Source: Duganella sp. Root1480D1 (GTDB lineage: Bacteria; Pseudomonadota; Gammaproteobacteria; Burkholderiales; Burkholderiaceae_D). From it: a stretch of DNA of 64,000 nt. Within the stretch, counting starts at the first letter, position 1; each line of letters begins with the position of its first letter. The translations under genes and the position numbers were made by a program. A model generated the notes under the pieces. It saw only the letters and a list, made by a program, of their open reading frames with translations. It did no database searches and had not been told where the DNA came from. Below, one piece after another: positions 23,981 to 31,501 of this stretch. The stretch covers positions 230,085-294,084 of the forward strand of contig NZ_LMFZ01000034.1 of assembly GCF_001427305.1 (NCBI RefSeq). Direction: 5' to 3'.

Positions 23981-25999
23981 ATGGCACACACAATTTCCCG
24001 CCGCGCAAAAATCAGCCTGGCCGTGCTGGGCTTCCTGCTGGCCATTCCGGCGCTGGCCCTGATCGTCCTGTTGAACTACGACTGGAACCGCGCCCGGCCC
24101 TGGCTGGGCTCGCGTGCCAGCGAGGCGCTGCAAAGACCCGTGGAGCTGCGCGGCAATTTATCGCTGACCTGGCAAAAACAGGCCCTGCCGCCGCAGGCGC
24201 GCAGTTGGCGCGACCACATTCCCTGGCCCCACCTGGTGGCGCGGGATGTGCACGTCGGCAACCCCGCCGGCCTGCCGGCCGGCGATACCGCAGCGGCGCA
24301 AACCCTGGCGTTCTCGCTGAGCCCGTTTGCCCTGCTGGGCCGCAAGATTGCCATTCCCGAACTGCGCTTCGACCAGCCGCAGCTTGCCCTGCTGCGCCAG
24401 GCCGACGGCAAGAACAACTGGACCTTGCCCAAACGCCCGCCATCCGCATGGCGCATGGAGCTGGACCGCGTGGTGTTCACGCGCGGCACCATCAAGCTTG
24501 ACGATGCGCAGCAGAACATCGCCGCCACCGCCCACGTCGACACCCTCGACAACGACCCGCGCTACGGCGTGCAATGGACGCTGGCCGGCAAATGGAACAA
24601 GCAGGACATCAGCGGCAAAGGCAAGACCGGCGCCATGCTGGCGCTGCGCGACACCAGCCTGCCCTTCCCGATCCAGGCCGATGCCAAGGTCGGCCTGGTC
24701 AGCGTGGCAGCGCAAGGCACGCTGACCAATCCAGCCCAACTGGCCGCCATCGACCTGCAGCTCAAGGTGGCCGGCGCCTCGGCCGCCCGGCTGTATGCGC
24801 TGACCGGGCTGCTGCTGCCGGAAACCCCGCCCTTCACCACGGCCGGGCGTTTGAGCGGCCACCTGGCCGAGGGCGCCAGCCAGTGGACCTACGAGAAATT
24901 CACCGGCCGCGTCGGCGACAGCGATATTGCCGGCACCCTGTCGTTCCAGCAGCGCCAGCCACGCGGCCTGCTGACCGGCGCGGTGCATTCGCGGCTGCTG
25001 CAATTTACCGACCTCGGCCCGCTGATCGGCGCCGACTCCAACGCCAGGAAAGAAGAGCGCGGCGTCGCAGCAGTGCAGCCGGCGGGCAAGCTGCTGCCGG
25101 TGGAAACCTTCAAGACCGAACGCTGGACGGCAATCGATGCCGACGTCAGCTTCCACGCCGAACGCATCGTGCGCACCAAGGAACTGCCGCTCAGCAAGCT
25201 GCAAACGGAATTCCACCTGAAGGACGGCGTGCTGCGCCTGACGCCGCTCAACTTTGAATTTGCCGGCGGCCAGGTCGCCTCCAAGGCCACCCTCGATGGC
25301 AGCAGCGGCGAGGCGGTGGCAGCCACGCTCGACGCCAATGCCCGCCATATCAAGCTGAAACAGCTGCTGCCCAAGCTGCCGGAACTCAAACAGGCCACCA
25401 TCGGCGAAATCAATGCCGACGCCAAGCTGACTGCCAAAGGCAATTCGGTGGCCGCCATGCTGGCCCATTCGAATGGCGAGCTGAAGACCCTGGTCAACGA
25501 CGGCACTGTCAGCAAGCTGCTGCTGGAGCAGATGGGCCTGAACATCGGCAATATTGTGCTGACCAAATTGTTTGGCGACAAGCCGGTGCACCTGAATTGC
25601 CTGGCCGGCGACTTCGGCGTGCGCGACGGCCTGGCGCAGACGCGCTACTTCATTGCCGACACGGAAGACGCGACTGTCCGCATCAACGGTACGGTCAACC
25701 TGGCCAGCGAAAAAATCGACCTGACGCTGAAGCCGGAGTCCAAGGGCCTGCGCATCATCTCGCTGCGCGCACCGATCTATGTGCGCGGTTCGCTCAAGCA
25801 GCCCGACGTCGACATCGACAAAGGCGTGATTGCGCTGCGCGCCGGCGGCGCGCTGGCCCTCGGCGCCATTGCCGCGCCGGTAGCTGCCCTGGCACCGCTG
25901 ATCAGCGCCGGCGGCGAAGGCGACAACCAGTGCGCCGCCCTGCTGGCCGCAGCCCGTGCAAAGCCGCAAGCGCCGCCGCCGGGCAAGATGCAAAGGTAA
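23981..25999 (+). CDS. AsmA-family envelope protein
   Basis: Protein of 672 residues with an N-terminal membrane anchor (KISLAVLGFLLAIPALALIVLLNY) and a large periplasmic AsmA/YhdP-type body with the typical repeated beta strands; conserved-looking segments include GKNNWTLPK near 145 and the C-terminal AsmA part (VNLASEKIDLTLKPESKGLRI, PIYVRGSLKQPDVDIDK). AsmA-like proteins bridge inner and outer membranes and support phospholipid transport. TAAGCT ends six bases before the ATG and no Shine-Dalgarno is present, suggesting a leaderless transcript. Confidence 0.9.
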   Translation: MAHTISRRAKISLAVLGFLLAIPALALIVLLNYDWNRARPWLGSRASEALQRPVELRGNLSLTWQKQALPPQARSWRDHIPWPHLVARDVHVGNPAGLPAGDTAAAQTLAFSLSPFALLGRKIAIPELRFDQPQLALLRQADGKNNWTLPKRPPSAWRMELDRVVFTRGTIKLDDAQQNIAATAHVDTLDNDPRYGVQWTLAGKWNKQDISGKGKTGAMLALRDTSLPFPIQADAKVGLVSVAAQGTLTNPAQLAAIDLQLKVAGASAARLYALTGLLLPETPPFTTAGRLSGHLAEGASQWTYEKFTGRVGDSDIAGTLSFQQRQPRGLLTGAVHSRLLQFTDLGPLIGADSNARKEERGVAAVQPAGKLLPVETFKTERWTAIDADVSFHAERIVRTKELPLSKLQTEFHLKDGVLRLTPLNFEFAGGQVASKATLDGSSGEAVAATLDANARHIKLKQLLPKLPELKQATIGEINADAKLTAKGNSVAAMLAHSNGELKTLVNDGTVSKLLLEQMGLNIGNIVLTKLFGDKPVHLNCLAGDFGVRDGLAQTRYFIADTEDATVRINGTVNLASEKIDLTLKPESKGLRIISLRAPIYVRGSLKQPDVDIDKGVIALRAGGALALGAIAAPVAALAPLISAGGEGDNQCAALLAAARAKPQAPPPGKMQR

Positions 26000-26012
26000 C
26001 AATGCGTAACAT

Positions 26013-26055
26013 CGTGAAATGGCGAACAGATCACTTGGGCCCCTCCCCGTAAGCT
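26013..26055 (+). promoter_or_regulatory. Candidate Crp/Fnr-type half-site and -10 for the OsmB-like gene
   Basis: CGTGAAATGGCGAACA (26013-26028) keeps a perfect right arm CGAACA but only 3 of 6 left-arm bases. Its centre is exactly 32 bp from TAAGCT (26050-26055). Weaker than the other sites and included because of the geometry. Confidence 0.35.
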
Positions 26056-26088
26056 AGGAACCGTATTCCAAGAAACGGAGGAAACATC

Positions 26089-26310
26089 ATGAAGACCAAA
26101 CAGATCGTAGCCCGCCTTGCTATCGCTACCGCCATGCTGGGCCTGGGTGCATGCTCCTCGATGTCGCAACAGGATAAGAACACGGCCATTGGCGCCGGTG
26201 TCGGCGCCGTCGCCGGTTCCGTGCTGACCGGCGGCTCCACTACCGGTACTGTCGGCGGTGCGGTGGTCGGCGGCGTGATCGGCAACCAGGTCGACAAACC
26301 ACGCCGCTAA
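26089..26310 (+). CDS. OsmB-like glycine-zipper lipoprotein
   Basis: Protein of 73 residues: lipoprotein signal with lipobox LGAC (Cys22), then SSMSQQDKNTAIGAG and a glycine zipper (GAGVGAVAGSVL, GTVGGAVVGGVIGNQV). Size and layout match osmotically inducible OsmB-type lipoproteins. CGGAGGAA precedes the ATG. Its stop overlaps the convergent Crp/Fnr gene by four bases. Confidence 0.88.
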   Translation: MKTKQIVARLAIATAMLGLGACSSMSQQDKNTAIGAGVGAVAGSVLTGGSTTGTVGGAVVGGVIGNQVDKPRR

Positions 26311-27026
26311 GACGGCATGCGCACCTGCTGGTAGCAATGGCAGGACACCGCTTCCAAACCAGCCGGGTCCAATATTTCGATATTGCCCCGGCTGTAGCTG
26401 ATCAATCCCTGCCCCTGCAGTGCGCTGGCCGCCTTGGTCACGCCGACCCGGCGCACGCCCAGCGCATGGGCCAGGAATTCGTGGGTCATGTGGAAGCGGT
26501 CCGATTGCAGGCGGTCGCGCGTGACGAGCAGCGAGCGCGCCAGGCGCGCCTCCAGCACGTGGAAGCGGCTGCAGACGGCAATCTGGATGGCCTGTGCCAG
26601 CAGGCTGTCGGTATAGCGGTGCAGCAGGCGCTGCAGCGATTCCAGTTCCGCGAACTCGGCGATGAAATCTTCCGCCTCCATCCGCAGCGCGTGGCCGCTG
26701 CGCTGGACCACGGCCCGCACCTGGGCAAAACGCTGGCCCAGCGCCACCGAAGCGCCAACCATGCCTTCGCGCCCGGCCGAACCGACTTCCAGCGTCATGC
26801 GGCCTTCGGCCACCGCCAGCAGCGAAACCAGGGTGTCGAGCGGGAAATAGATGTAGTCGATGGGTTGGCCGGCTTCGAACAGGATGTCGCCGGCCTCGAG
26901 GTCCACCAGTTCGCACAAGCCCTCGAGGTGTTCGAGGTCGTCTTCCGGCAGGGTTGCCAGCAGGCGGTTGCCAATGCGGGGTGGTGGCGATTCACTGCTT
27001 GGAACGGTATGAAGATTCAGGGTCAT
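26307..27026 (-). CDS. Crp/Fnr-family transcriptional regulator
   Basis: Protein of 239 residues with an N-terminal cyclic-nucleotide-binding fold (about 25-140: GDILFEAGQPIDYIYFPLDTLVS, VGSAGREGMVG), a dimerisation helix and a C-terminal winged helix (about 180-225: FLAHALGVRRVGVTKAASALQGQGLISYSRGNIEILD). The recognition helix (RRVGVTKAA) differs from Crp and Fnr. A CHC triplet sits near the C-terminus. The upstream dyad 27082-27097 lies 32 bp from TACGCT (27055-27060) on this strand, so the gene is probably part of, and may run, the dyad regulon; that role is inferred. Confidence 0.87.
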   Translation of the reverse strand: MTLNLHTVPSSESPPPRIGNRLLATLPEDDLEHLEGLCELVDLEAGDILFEAGQPIDYIYFPLDTLVSLLAVAEGRMTLEVGSAGREGMVGASVALGQRFAQVRAVVQRSGHALRMEAEDFIAEFAELESLQRLLHRYTDSLLAQAIQIAVCSRFHVLEARLARSLLVTRDRLQSDRFHMTHEFLAHALGVRRVGVTKAASALQGQGLISYSRGNIEILDPAGLEAVSCHCYQQVRMPS

Positions 27027-27054
27027 TGCCGTCGGCCTGGTGGAGTTTAGGCGG

Positions 27055-27124
27055 AGCGTAGCGGCAATTAAAAAGACTGTATGTACGCTGACGCACGGAA
27101 GCTGGCCAGCCCGGCAGCCACAAT
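27055..27124. promoter_or_regulatory. Shared Crp/Fnr-type site between the regulator and a glycine-zipper protein
   Basis: The dyad TGTACGCTGACGCACG (27082-27097) lies exactly 32 bp, centre to centre, from CACAAT (27119-27124, plus strand) and from TACGCT (27055-27060 read on the minus strand). The arrangement is symmetrical, as at 23905-23974, and implies autoregulation of the Crp/Fnr gene if that protein is the binder. Confidence 0.52.
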
Positions 27125-27154
27125 GTGTCTAGCCAACAGGAAAGGATTTTCAGC

Positions 27155-27838
27155 ATGGAACGAGAAACCAAAATCATGAGCTATACCACCCACCCGATGC
27201 TGCTGATCGCCGCCATCGCCGTGGTGCTGTTTTGCGGCGTCGGCATCGCCGCCGTGATGGGCTGGCTGCCGCAATCGGGCGCGAAGATGGGGCCGCCGGT
27301 TGCCCAGGCGCCGGTGCAAGTCGATGCGCGCGACGTCGGCGCCCCACCGCCAGCGCCGGCGGGCTATGCGCCGATCAACCGCGTGGCCGATACCTCGGGC
27401 TACTCCGGCAGTGGCGGCGGCAGCTACGGCGGCGGCGCGGCGCCGGCCGAGCGCGCGGCGCCGGACGCACGCTCCGCCGAAGCGCCTGTGGCGCAAGCGC
27501 CGGCCGTGTGCCATAGCTGCGGCGTGGTGGAATCGGTGCACACGGTCACCCAGCGCGGCCAGGGCAGCGGCCTTGGCGCAGCCGGCGGCGCGCTTGTCGG
27601 CGGCTTGCTGGGCAACCAGGTCGGCGGCGGTTCGGGCCGCAAGATCGCCACCGTGGCGGGCGCAGTCGGCGGCGCCGTGGTGGGCAACCAGGTGGAAGGC
27701 AATATGAAGTCGACCACCCACTACCAGGTGCGCGTGCGCATGGATGACGGCAAGGTGCGCACCATCAGCAGCAGCTCGGCCAGCTGGCAGGCCGGCGATC
27801 ATGTGAAAGTCGTTAAGGGCCGCCTGCAACGCCGCTGA
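27155..27838 (+). CDS. Membrane-anchored glycine-zipper 2TM protein
   Basis: Protein of 227 residues: an N-terminal membrane helix (PMLLIAAIAVVLFCGVGIAAVMG, about 14-36), a Pro/Ala/Gly-rich region (about 45-115), a CHSCGVVESVHTV segment, a glycine zipper (GAAGGALVGGLLGNQVGGG, AGAVGGAVVGNQVEG) and a beta-rich end (YQVRVRMDDGKVRTI, WQAGDHVKVVKGRL). The C-terminal half parallels the lipoprotein at 19302. The ATG at 27155 is chosen because AAAGGA lies eight bases upstream; the earlier GTG at 27125 has no such site. Confidence 0.82.
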   Translation: MERETKIMSYTTHPMLLIAAIAVVLFCGVGIAAVMGWLPQSGAKMGPPVAQAPVQVDARDVGAPPPAPAGYAPINRVADTSGYSGSGGGSYGGGAAPAERAAPDARSAEAPVAQAPAVCHSCGVVESVHTVTQRGQGSGLGAAGGALVGGLLGNQVGGGSGRKIATVAGAVGGAVVGNQVEGNMKSTTHYQVRVRMDDGKVRTISSSSASWQAGDHVKVVKGRLQRR

Positions 27839-27839
27839 T

Positions 27840-27882
27840 CGTTCGGCATCGAACAGATGATGGCGTTGGACACGGCAATAAT
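27840..27882 (+). promoter_or_regulatory. Candidate Crp/Fnr-type site and -10 for the Lmo0937-like gene
   Basis: CGTTCGGCATCGAACA (27840-27855) has perfect 5-base arms GTTCG/CGAAC. Its centre is exactly 32 bp from AATAAT (27877-27882). The site starts two bases after the stop of the preceding gene. Confidence 0.57.
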
Positions 27883-27917
27883 GCATCCAGGATTACGGAC
27901 TATGAGAGGAAAACATC

Positions 27918-28064
27918 ATGCTCTATACGATCGCTGTCGTACTCATCATCTTGTGGCTGCTCGGCCTGGTGACCTCCTACACTGTGGGCGGTTTCATCCA
28001 TATCTTGCTGGTCGTGGCTGTCATCATGATCCTGCTGCGCCTGATCAGTGGGCGCGGCATTTAG
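27918..28064 (+). CDS. Lmo0937-family small membrane protein
   Basis: A 48-residue protein with two hydrophobic helices (LYTIAVVLIILWLLGLV and FIHILLVVAVIMILLRLI) around the loop TSYTVGG and a GRGI end, the recognised pattern of the Lmo0937 family. AGAGGAAA precedes the ATG. Function unknown; it is associated with stress gene sets. Confidence 0.9.
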   Translation: MLYTIAVVLIILWLLGLVTSYTVGGFIHILLVVAVIMILLRLISGRGI

Positions 28065-28160
28065 TTAAGCCGGCCAAGCCGGCGTACACTAGCGGGGCGG
28101 GGACTGCGGCGCAGGACCCGTCCCGCGTTTTTTCGAGCATATTTAACGAAGGAGAAGCTC

Positions 28161-28826
28161 ATGCCCAATAAAACCCTTGCTGCCTTGCTGATTGCCGTGC
28201 TTGCCACGACCGGCTGTGCGGATATGAACGCCACCCAGCGCGGCACTGCCACCGGTGCAGGTGTCGGTGCCGGCATTGGCGCCGTGCTCGGCGCCGCGAC
28301 CGGCCCTGGCGGCGGCAAACGGGCTGCCGGCGGCGCCGTGCTGGGTGCAGCGGTAGGCGCCGTGGTGGGCAACGTCTGGTCCAAGCGCATGGAGGCGCAG
28401 AAGCAGCAGATGGAACAGGCCACCCAGGGCACTGGCGTACAGGTTTCGCAAACCGGCGACAATCGCCTGAAGCTGGAAATCCCGAGCGATATCTCGTTCG
28501 ACACCGGCCGCTCCGACATCAAGCCGGACTTCCGCCCCATCCTGGACCGCTTTGCCAGCACGCTCAATGAAAACCCGGCCACCACCGTGAGCATTGTCGG
28601 CCACACCGACAGCACCGGCAACGCCAGCGTCAACCAGCCGCTGTCGGTTGAGCGCGCGGCCCATACGCGCGACTACCTGGCCACGCGCGGCGTGTCGCCG
28701 ACCCGCATCGTGATCGAAGGCCGCGGCGAACAGGAACCCGTGGCATCGAACGACGATGCCGCCGGCCGCGCGCGCAACCGCCGCGTGGAAATCTACGTGG
28801 CCGAACCACGCCCGCCGCAAGGCTAA
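28161..28826 (+). CDS. YiaD-like OmpA lipoprotein with glycine zipper
   Basis: Protein of 221 residues: lipoprotein signal with lipobox TTGC (Cys19), a glycine-zipper hairpin (about 31-72: GAGVGAGIGAVLGAATG, GGAVLGAAVGAVVG), a short charged helix, and an OmpA domain (about 105-215: ISFDTGRSDIKPDF, SIVGHTDSTGNASVN, NRRVEIYV). Length and order match E. coli YiaD (219 residues). TACACT at 28085-28090 is a possible -10, but no dyad lies 32 bp upstream of it. GAAGGAG precedes the ATG. Confidence 0.92.
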   Translation: MPNKTLAALLIAVLATTGCADMNATQRGTATGAGVGAGIGAVLGAATGPGGGKRAAGGAVLGAAVGAVVGNVWSKRMEAQKQQMEQATQGTGVQVSQTGDNRLKLEIPSDISFDTGRSDIKPDFRPILDRFASTLNENPATTVSIVGHTDSTGNASVNQPLSVERAAHTRDYLATRGVSPTRIVIEGRGEQEPVASNDDAAGRARNRRVEIYVAEPRPPQG

Positions 28827-28888
28827 GCCATCCCGAGCGGCCCGGCGCATGATGCAGCGGGCCGTGCATCGCATCCCCAGGAGCCGAC

Positions 28889-29482
28889 ATGAAAACCAGA
28901 TCCTTCTTGCTGCTTTGCCTGGCCGCCGCGCCGGCGATGGCGCAGACATTGAAACCAGGCCTGTGGGAGCTGGACAACCGCATTGCCTCTGCCAGTCCCG
29001 AAATGATGGCAGTCATGGCGGCTGCCCAGCAGCAGATGGCGAATATGGCGCCGGAGCAGCGCAAGGCAATGGAACAGATGATGGCGCGCCACGGCGTCAA
29101 CCTGGGACTGGGCGATAACGGTGGCGTCAAGCTCACTTACTGCCTGACCAAGGACATGGCCGACAAGCAGGACCTGCCTGCTGGCCAGCCCGGCCAGTGC
29201 ACCACTACGCGCACGCCGGTGCCGGGCGGTTTGAACGTGACATTCAATTGCACCCGGCCGCCGTCGAGCGGCAATGGCCAGGTGATTTTCAACGGCAATA
29301 CCGCTTACAGCATGCGCATGAACGTGAACAGTTCAGCGCAGGGCAAACCGCAAAACATGGTGGTGGAAGGCAGCGGTCGCTGGCTGGGCGCCGATTGCGG
29401 CAGCGTGGCGGCGCCGGCACCGGCCGCGCCACCCAGCAAGCCTGGCCCCGAAGTGCAACCTGTTACTCGCCGCGCTCAATAA
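28889..29482 (+). CDS. DUF3617-family exported protein
   Basis: Protein of 197 residues with a signal peptide (MKTRSFLLLCLAAAPAMAQ). The mature part begins LKPGLWELDNRI, the DUF3617 opening, followed by a Met/Gln-rich segment (about 30-70), a Cys in LTYCLTKDM and a second Cys in GQCTTTR and third in NCTRPP. Periplasmic, function unknown. GGAG lies before the ATG. Its 3' end overlaps the convergent aminotransferase gene by 20 bases. Confidence 0.85.
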   Translation: MKTRSFLLLCLAAAPAMAQTLKPGLWELDNRIASASPEMMAVMAAAQQQMANMAPEQRKAMEQMMARHGVNLGLGDNGGVKLTYCLTKDMADKQDLPAGQPGQCTTTRTPVPGGLNVTFNCTRPPSSGNGQVIFNGNTAYSMRMNVNSSAQGKPQNMVVEGSGRWLGADCGSVAAPAPAAPPSKPGPEVQPVTRRAQ

Positions 29483-30302
29483 AGGCCCAGTACAGCTCGC
29501 GGGCCTTGGCAGCGACCGGACCGGCCGGCAGTTCGCGGCCGTTATAGCGCACGCATGGCATGACCTTGCCGAAGTTGCCGGTATTGAAGATTTCGCTGGC
29601 GCGATCCAGTTCTTCCGGCCTGACCGTGCGCTGCGCCACTTCGATGCCGGCCTCGGCCAGCAGCTTGATGACGCGGGCACGGGTAATGCCGGCCAGGAAA
29701 GTGCCGTTCAGGGCCGGCGTGACCACCTTGCCTTCCGGCGTGACGAAGAACAGGTTGGCAGTGGCGAACTCGGCCACATTGCCCTGGCTGTCGCATACCA
29801 CCGCATTGTCGCAGCCGCGTTCTTTCGCTTCGCGCAGCACTCGGGTTGAATTGGCGTACAAGGCAGAAGCCTTGGCATCGGTCGGCGCCATATCCGGGTC
29901 CGGGCGGCGCATCGCCGACAGGCAGGCCGAGAAGCCGGTGAACTGCGGCACCGGTGCGTCGAACAAGGTCAGCGCAAAGGCGGACTTTTCGGAAACCGGG
30001 ATCAGCAAGCCGTCAGTGGCAAATACCAAGGGGCGGATGTACAGCTCGGCGTCGGCCGGGAAACGGGCCACGCCCTCTTTCACCAGCTTTTCCATTTCCT
30101 CCACGCTGAGCGGGCATTCCAGGCCCAGGCTGCGCGCCGAACGGATCACGCGCTCCAGGTGCGGGCGCAGGTCCGGCAGCTTGCCGCGCATGGCGCGCGC
30201 GCCGTCGAAGACAGACGAGCCGAGCCAGACGCTGTGGTCCATTGCGCCGAACAGTGGCGCATTGCCTTCCGCCCAGTTTCCATTGAAGTAAGTCAGATAC
30301 AT
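29463..30302 (-). CDS. Class IV aminotransferase (branched-chain amino acid type)
   Basis: PLP enzyme of 279 residues, fold type IV. The probable Schiff-base lysine lies in DAKASALYANS, and other family signatures are FDGARA near 34, VFATDGLLIP near 92 and EFATANLFFV near 178. Most likely transaminates branched-chain amino acids and their 2-keto acids; a D-amino-acid or aminodeoxychorismate-lyase-like role cannot be excluded from the sequence. It is somewhat shorter than IlvE of E. coli (309). Single gene, followed by the porin on the same strand upstream. Confidence 0.85.
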   Translation of the reverse strand: MYLTYFNGNWAEGNAPLFGAMDHSVWLGSSVFDGARAMRGKLPDLRPHLERVIRSARSLGLECPLSVEEMEKLVKEGVARFPADAELYIRPLVFATDGLLIPVSEKSAFALTLFDAPVPQFTGFSACLSAMRRPDPDMAPTDAKASALYANSTRVLREAKERGCDNAVVCDSQGNVAEFATANLFFVTPEGKVVTPALNGTFLAGITRARVIKLLAEAGIEVAQRTVRPEELDRASEIFNTGNFGKVMPCVRYNGRELPAGPVAAKARELYWAFIERGE

Positions 30303-30344
30303 AAGTGTTCCCCGCTGAAAGTTCCAGCTTGGGAATGTAGCACA

Positions 30345-31430
30345 TCAGAAAGCGTGGCGCAGGCCGAAGGTAATGGCGCGGCTACCCTTTCCGGTTTCGC
30401 TGGCGGTGCCGGCGGTATAAGGGGCGCCGTTGCGATTGCGGATGTGGGCGAAGGAGGCGTGCAGCGCGGTGCGCTTGGATAAGGCGTACAGCACGCCGAC
30501 TGCTGCCTGGTCGGCGTCCTGGTTGGGCGGGCTGCGGTCATCCTTGTGAATGAAAGACGCCATATAGGTCATGCGCCCGCTGGTATAGGAGATGCCTGCC
30601 AGCATATCGTGGCTGTAGAGCGAAGGCGTGGTCAGCGTCAGGACGCCATAGGGATTCGATGGATCCCATGGCGAACTGCCCAGGCCGCGGTTGATGCCAT
30701 AGGCGGCAAAGACGGTGGCGGCCCCGAAATGCAGGTTGGCCGCCACCAGCGTGTTGCGCGCTGACAGGTCGACCGGCTGGGTAGTGCCGACCGCCTCGAT
30801 CGGATTGCGCTTGCGCTGGTGGGCAACGCGGACTTCGAACATGCCGTTGGCAAAGCCCAGCGTGGCACCATAGGCGCGGTTGCGCGAGGTGCTGAATTCC
30901 GACTCGCCGAAGCTGTAGATGGCGCTGGCGCTCCATTGGTGCCCGGATGGTGTGCGGTATTTGACGGCGTTGTCGTAGCGCTTGGTGGTAAAGCCCATCA
31001 GGTTGGTTGCGGTACCGGCGAGTCCTCCATGGAAGGGATCGGCCACCTCGGCCAGGGTCTCGTATTGCAGGTTGTACTGGCGGCCCAGCGTCAGCATGCC
31101 CCACGGCCCGTCAAGCCCGACCCAGGCCTGGCGCCCCAGCAGCCGGCCTTCTTCCGAGCGCCCGGTGTCGTTCTCGACGCCGCCTTCCAGGGTGAAGACG
31201 GCGGAATTGCCATTGCTGCCCAGCGGTTCGCGCCCGCTAACGCCGATGCGCGAGCCTTCCGAGATGCCGGGCGATACCTTGCTGCCGGCACAACTCTGCT
31301 TGCAGCCGCGTTCGAGCACTACGCCGGCATCGACGACGCCATAAGGCTGGACGCCCTGTCCCGCCGGCGGTTCCCTGGTCTGCGCCAGCGCCAGTGCAGG
31401 CATAGTGAGCAGGATGGCAAGAGCTTTCAT
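30345..31430 (-). CDS. Gram-negative porin
   Basis: Trimeric-porin-type protein of 361 residues with a short signal peptide (MKALAILLTMPALALAQ) and the betaproteobacterial porin pattern: YGVVDAGV after the signal, SRIGVSGREPLG, RQAWVGLDGPWGMLTLGRQYN, and a C-terminal aromatic F (TFGLRHAF). Two Cys (GCKQSCAGS) near the N-terminus may form a disulfide. The ATG at 31430 has no Shine-Dalgarno; TAAGCT on this strand ends seven bases upstream, suggesting a leaderless mRNA from the dyad-controlled promoter. Confidence 0.88.
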   Translation of the reverse strand: MKALAILLTMPALALAQTREPPAGQGVQPYGVVDAGVVLERGCKQSCAGSKVSPGISEGSRIGVSGREPLGSNGNSAVFTLEGGVENDTGRSEEGRLLGRQAWVGLDGPWGMLTLGRQYNLQYETLAEVADPFHGGLAGTATNLMGFTTKRYDNAVKYRTPSGHQWSASAIYSFGESEFSTSRNRAYGATLGFANGMFEVRVAHQRKRNPIEAVGTTQPVDLSARNTLVAANLHFGAATVFAAYGINRGLGSSPWDPSNPYGVLTLTTPSLYSHDMLAGISYTSGRMTYMASFIHKDDRSPPNQDADQAAVGVLYALSKRTALHASFAHIRNRNGAPYTAGTASETGKGSRAITFGLRHAF

Positions 31431-31437
31431 GTTTGTC

Positions 31438-31481
31438 AGCTTAGGGTAAGCACTGTCATGCAATCTGTGCGCACACAAACA
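31438..31481 (-). promoter_or_regulatory. Candidate Crp/Fnr-type site and -10 for the porin gene
   Basis: TGTGCGCACACAAACA (31466-31481) matches TGTKCG-N4-CGMACA at 11 of 12 arm positions. Its centre lies 33 bp from TAAGCT (31438-31443 read on the minus strand). The CoA-transferase gene starts at 31502 on the other strand, too close for the same geometry. Confidence 0.5.
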
Positions 31482-31501
31482 AAACTATCCGGAGACCGCG
31501 T

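Noticed and set aside
24158..26002. 614-codon minus-strand frame across asmA
   Set aside because: Antisense shadow of AsmA with no recognisable motif.
25777..26916. 379-codon minus-strand frame reading through the OsmB-like gene and the Crp/Fnr gene in another frame
   Set aside because: It overlaps three supported genes and has Arg/Gly/Pro-rich composition typical of a shadow frame.
27424..27717. Minus-strand small protein opposite the glycine-zipper gene
   Set aside because: Antisense shadow with no ribosome binding site and Pro/Thr/Ala-rich composition.
28048..28090. Dyad upstream of the YiaD-like gene
   Set aside because: TACACT at 28085 looks like a -10, but the sequence 32 bp upstream has no TGTKCG/CGMACA arms.
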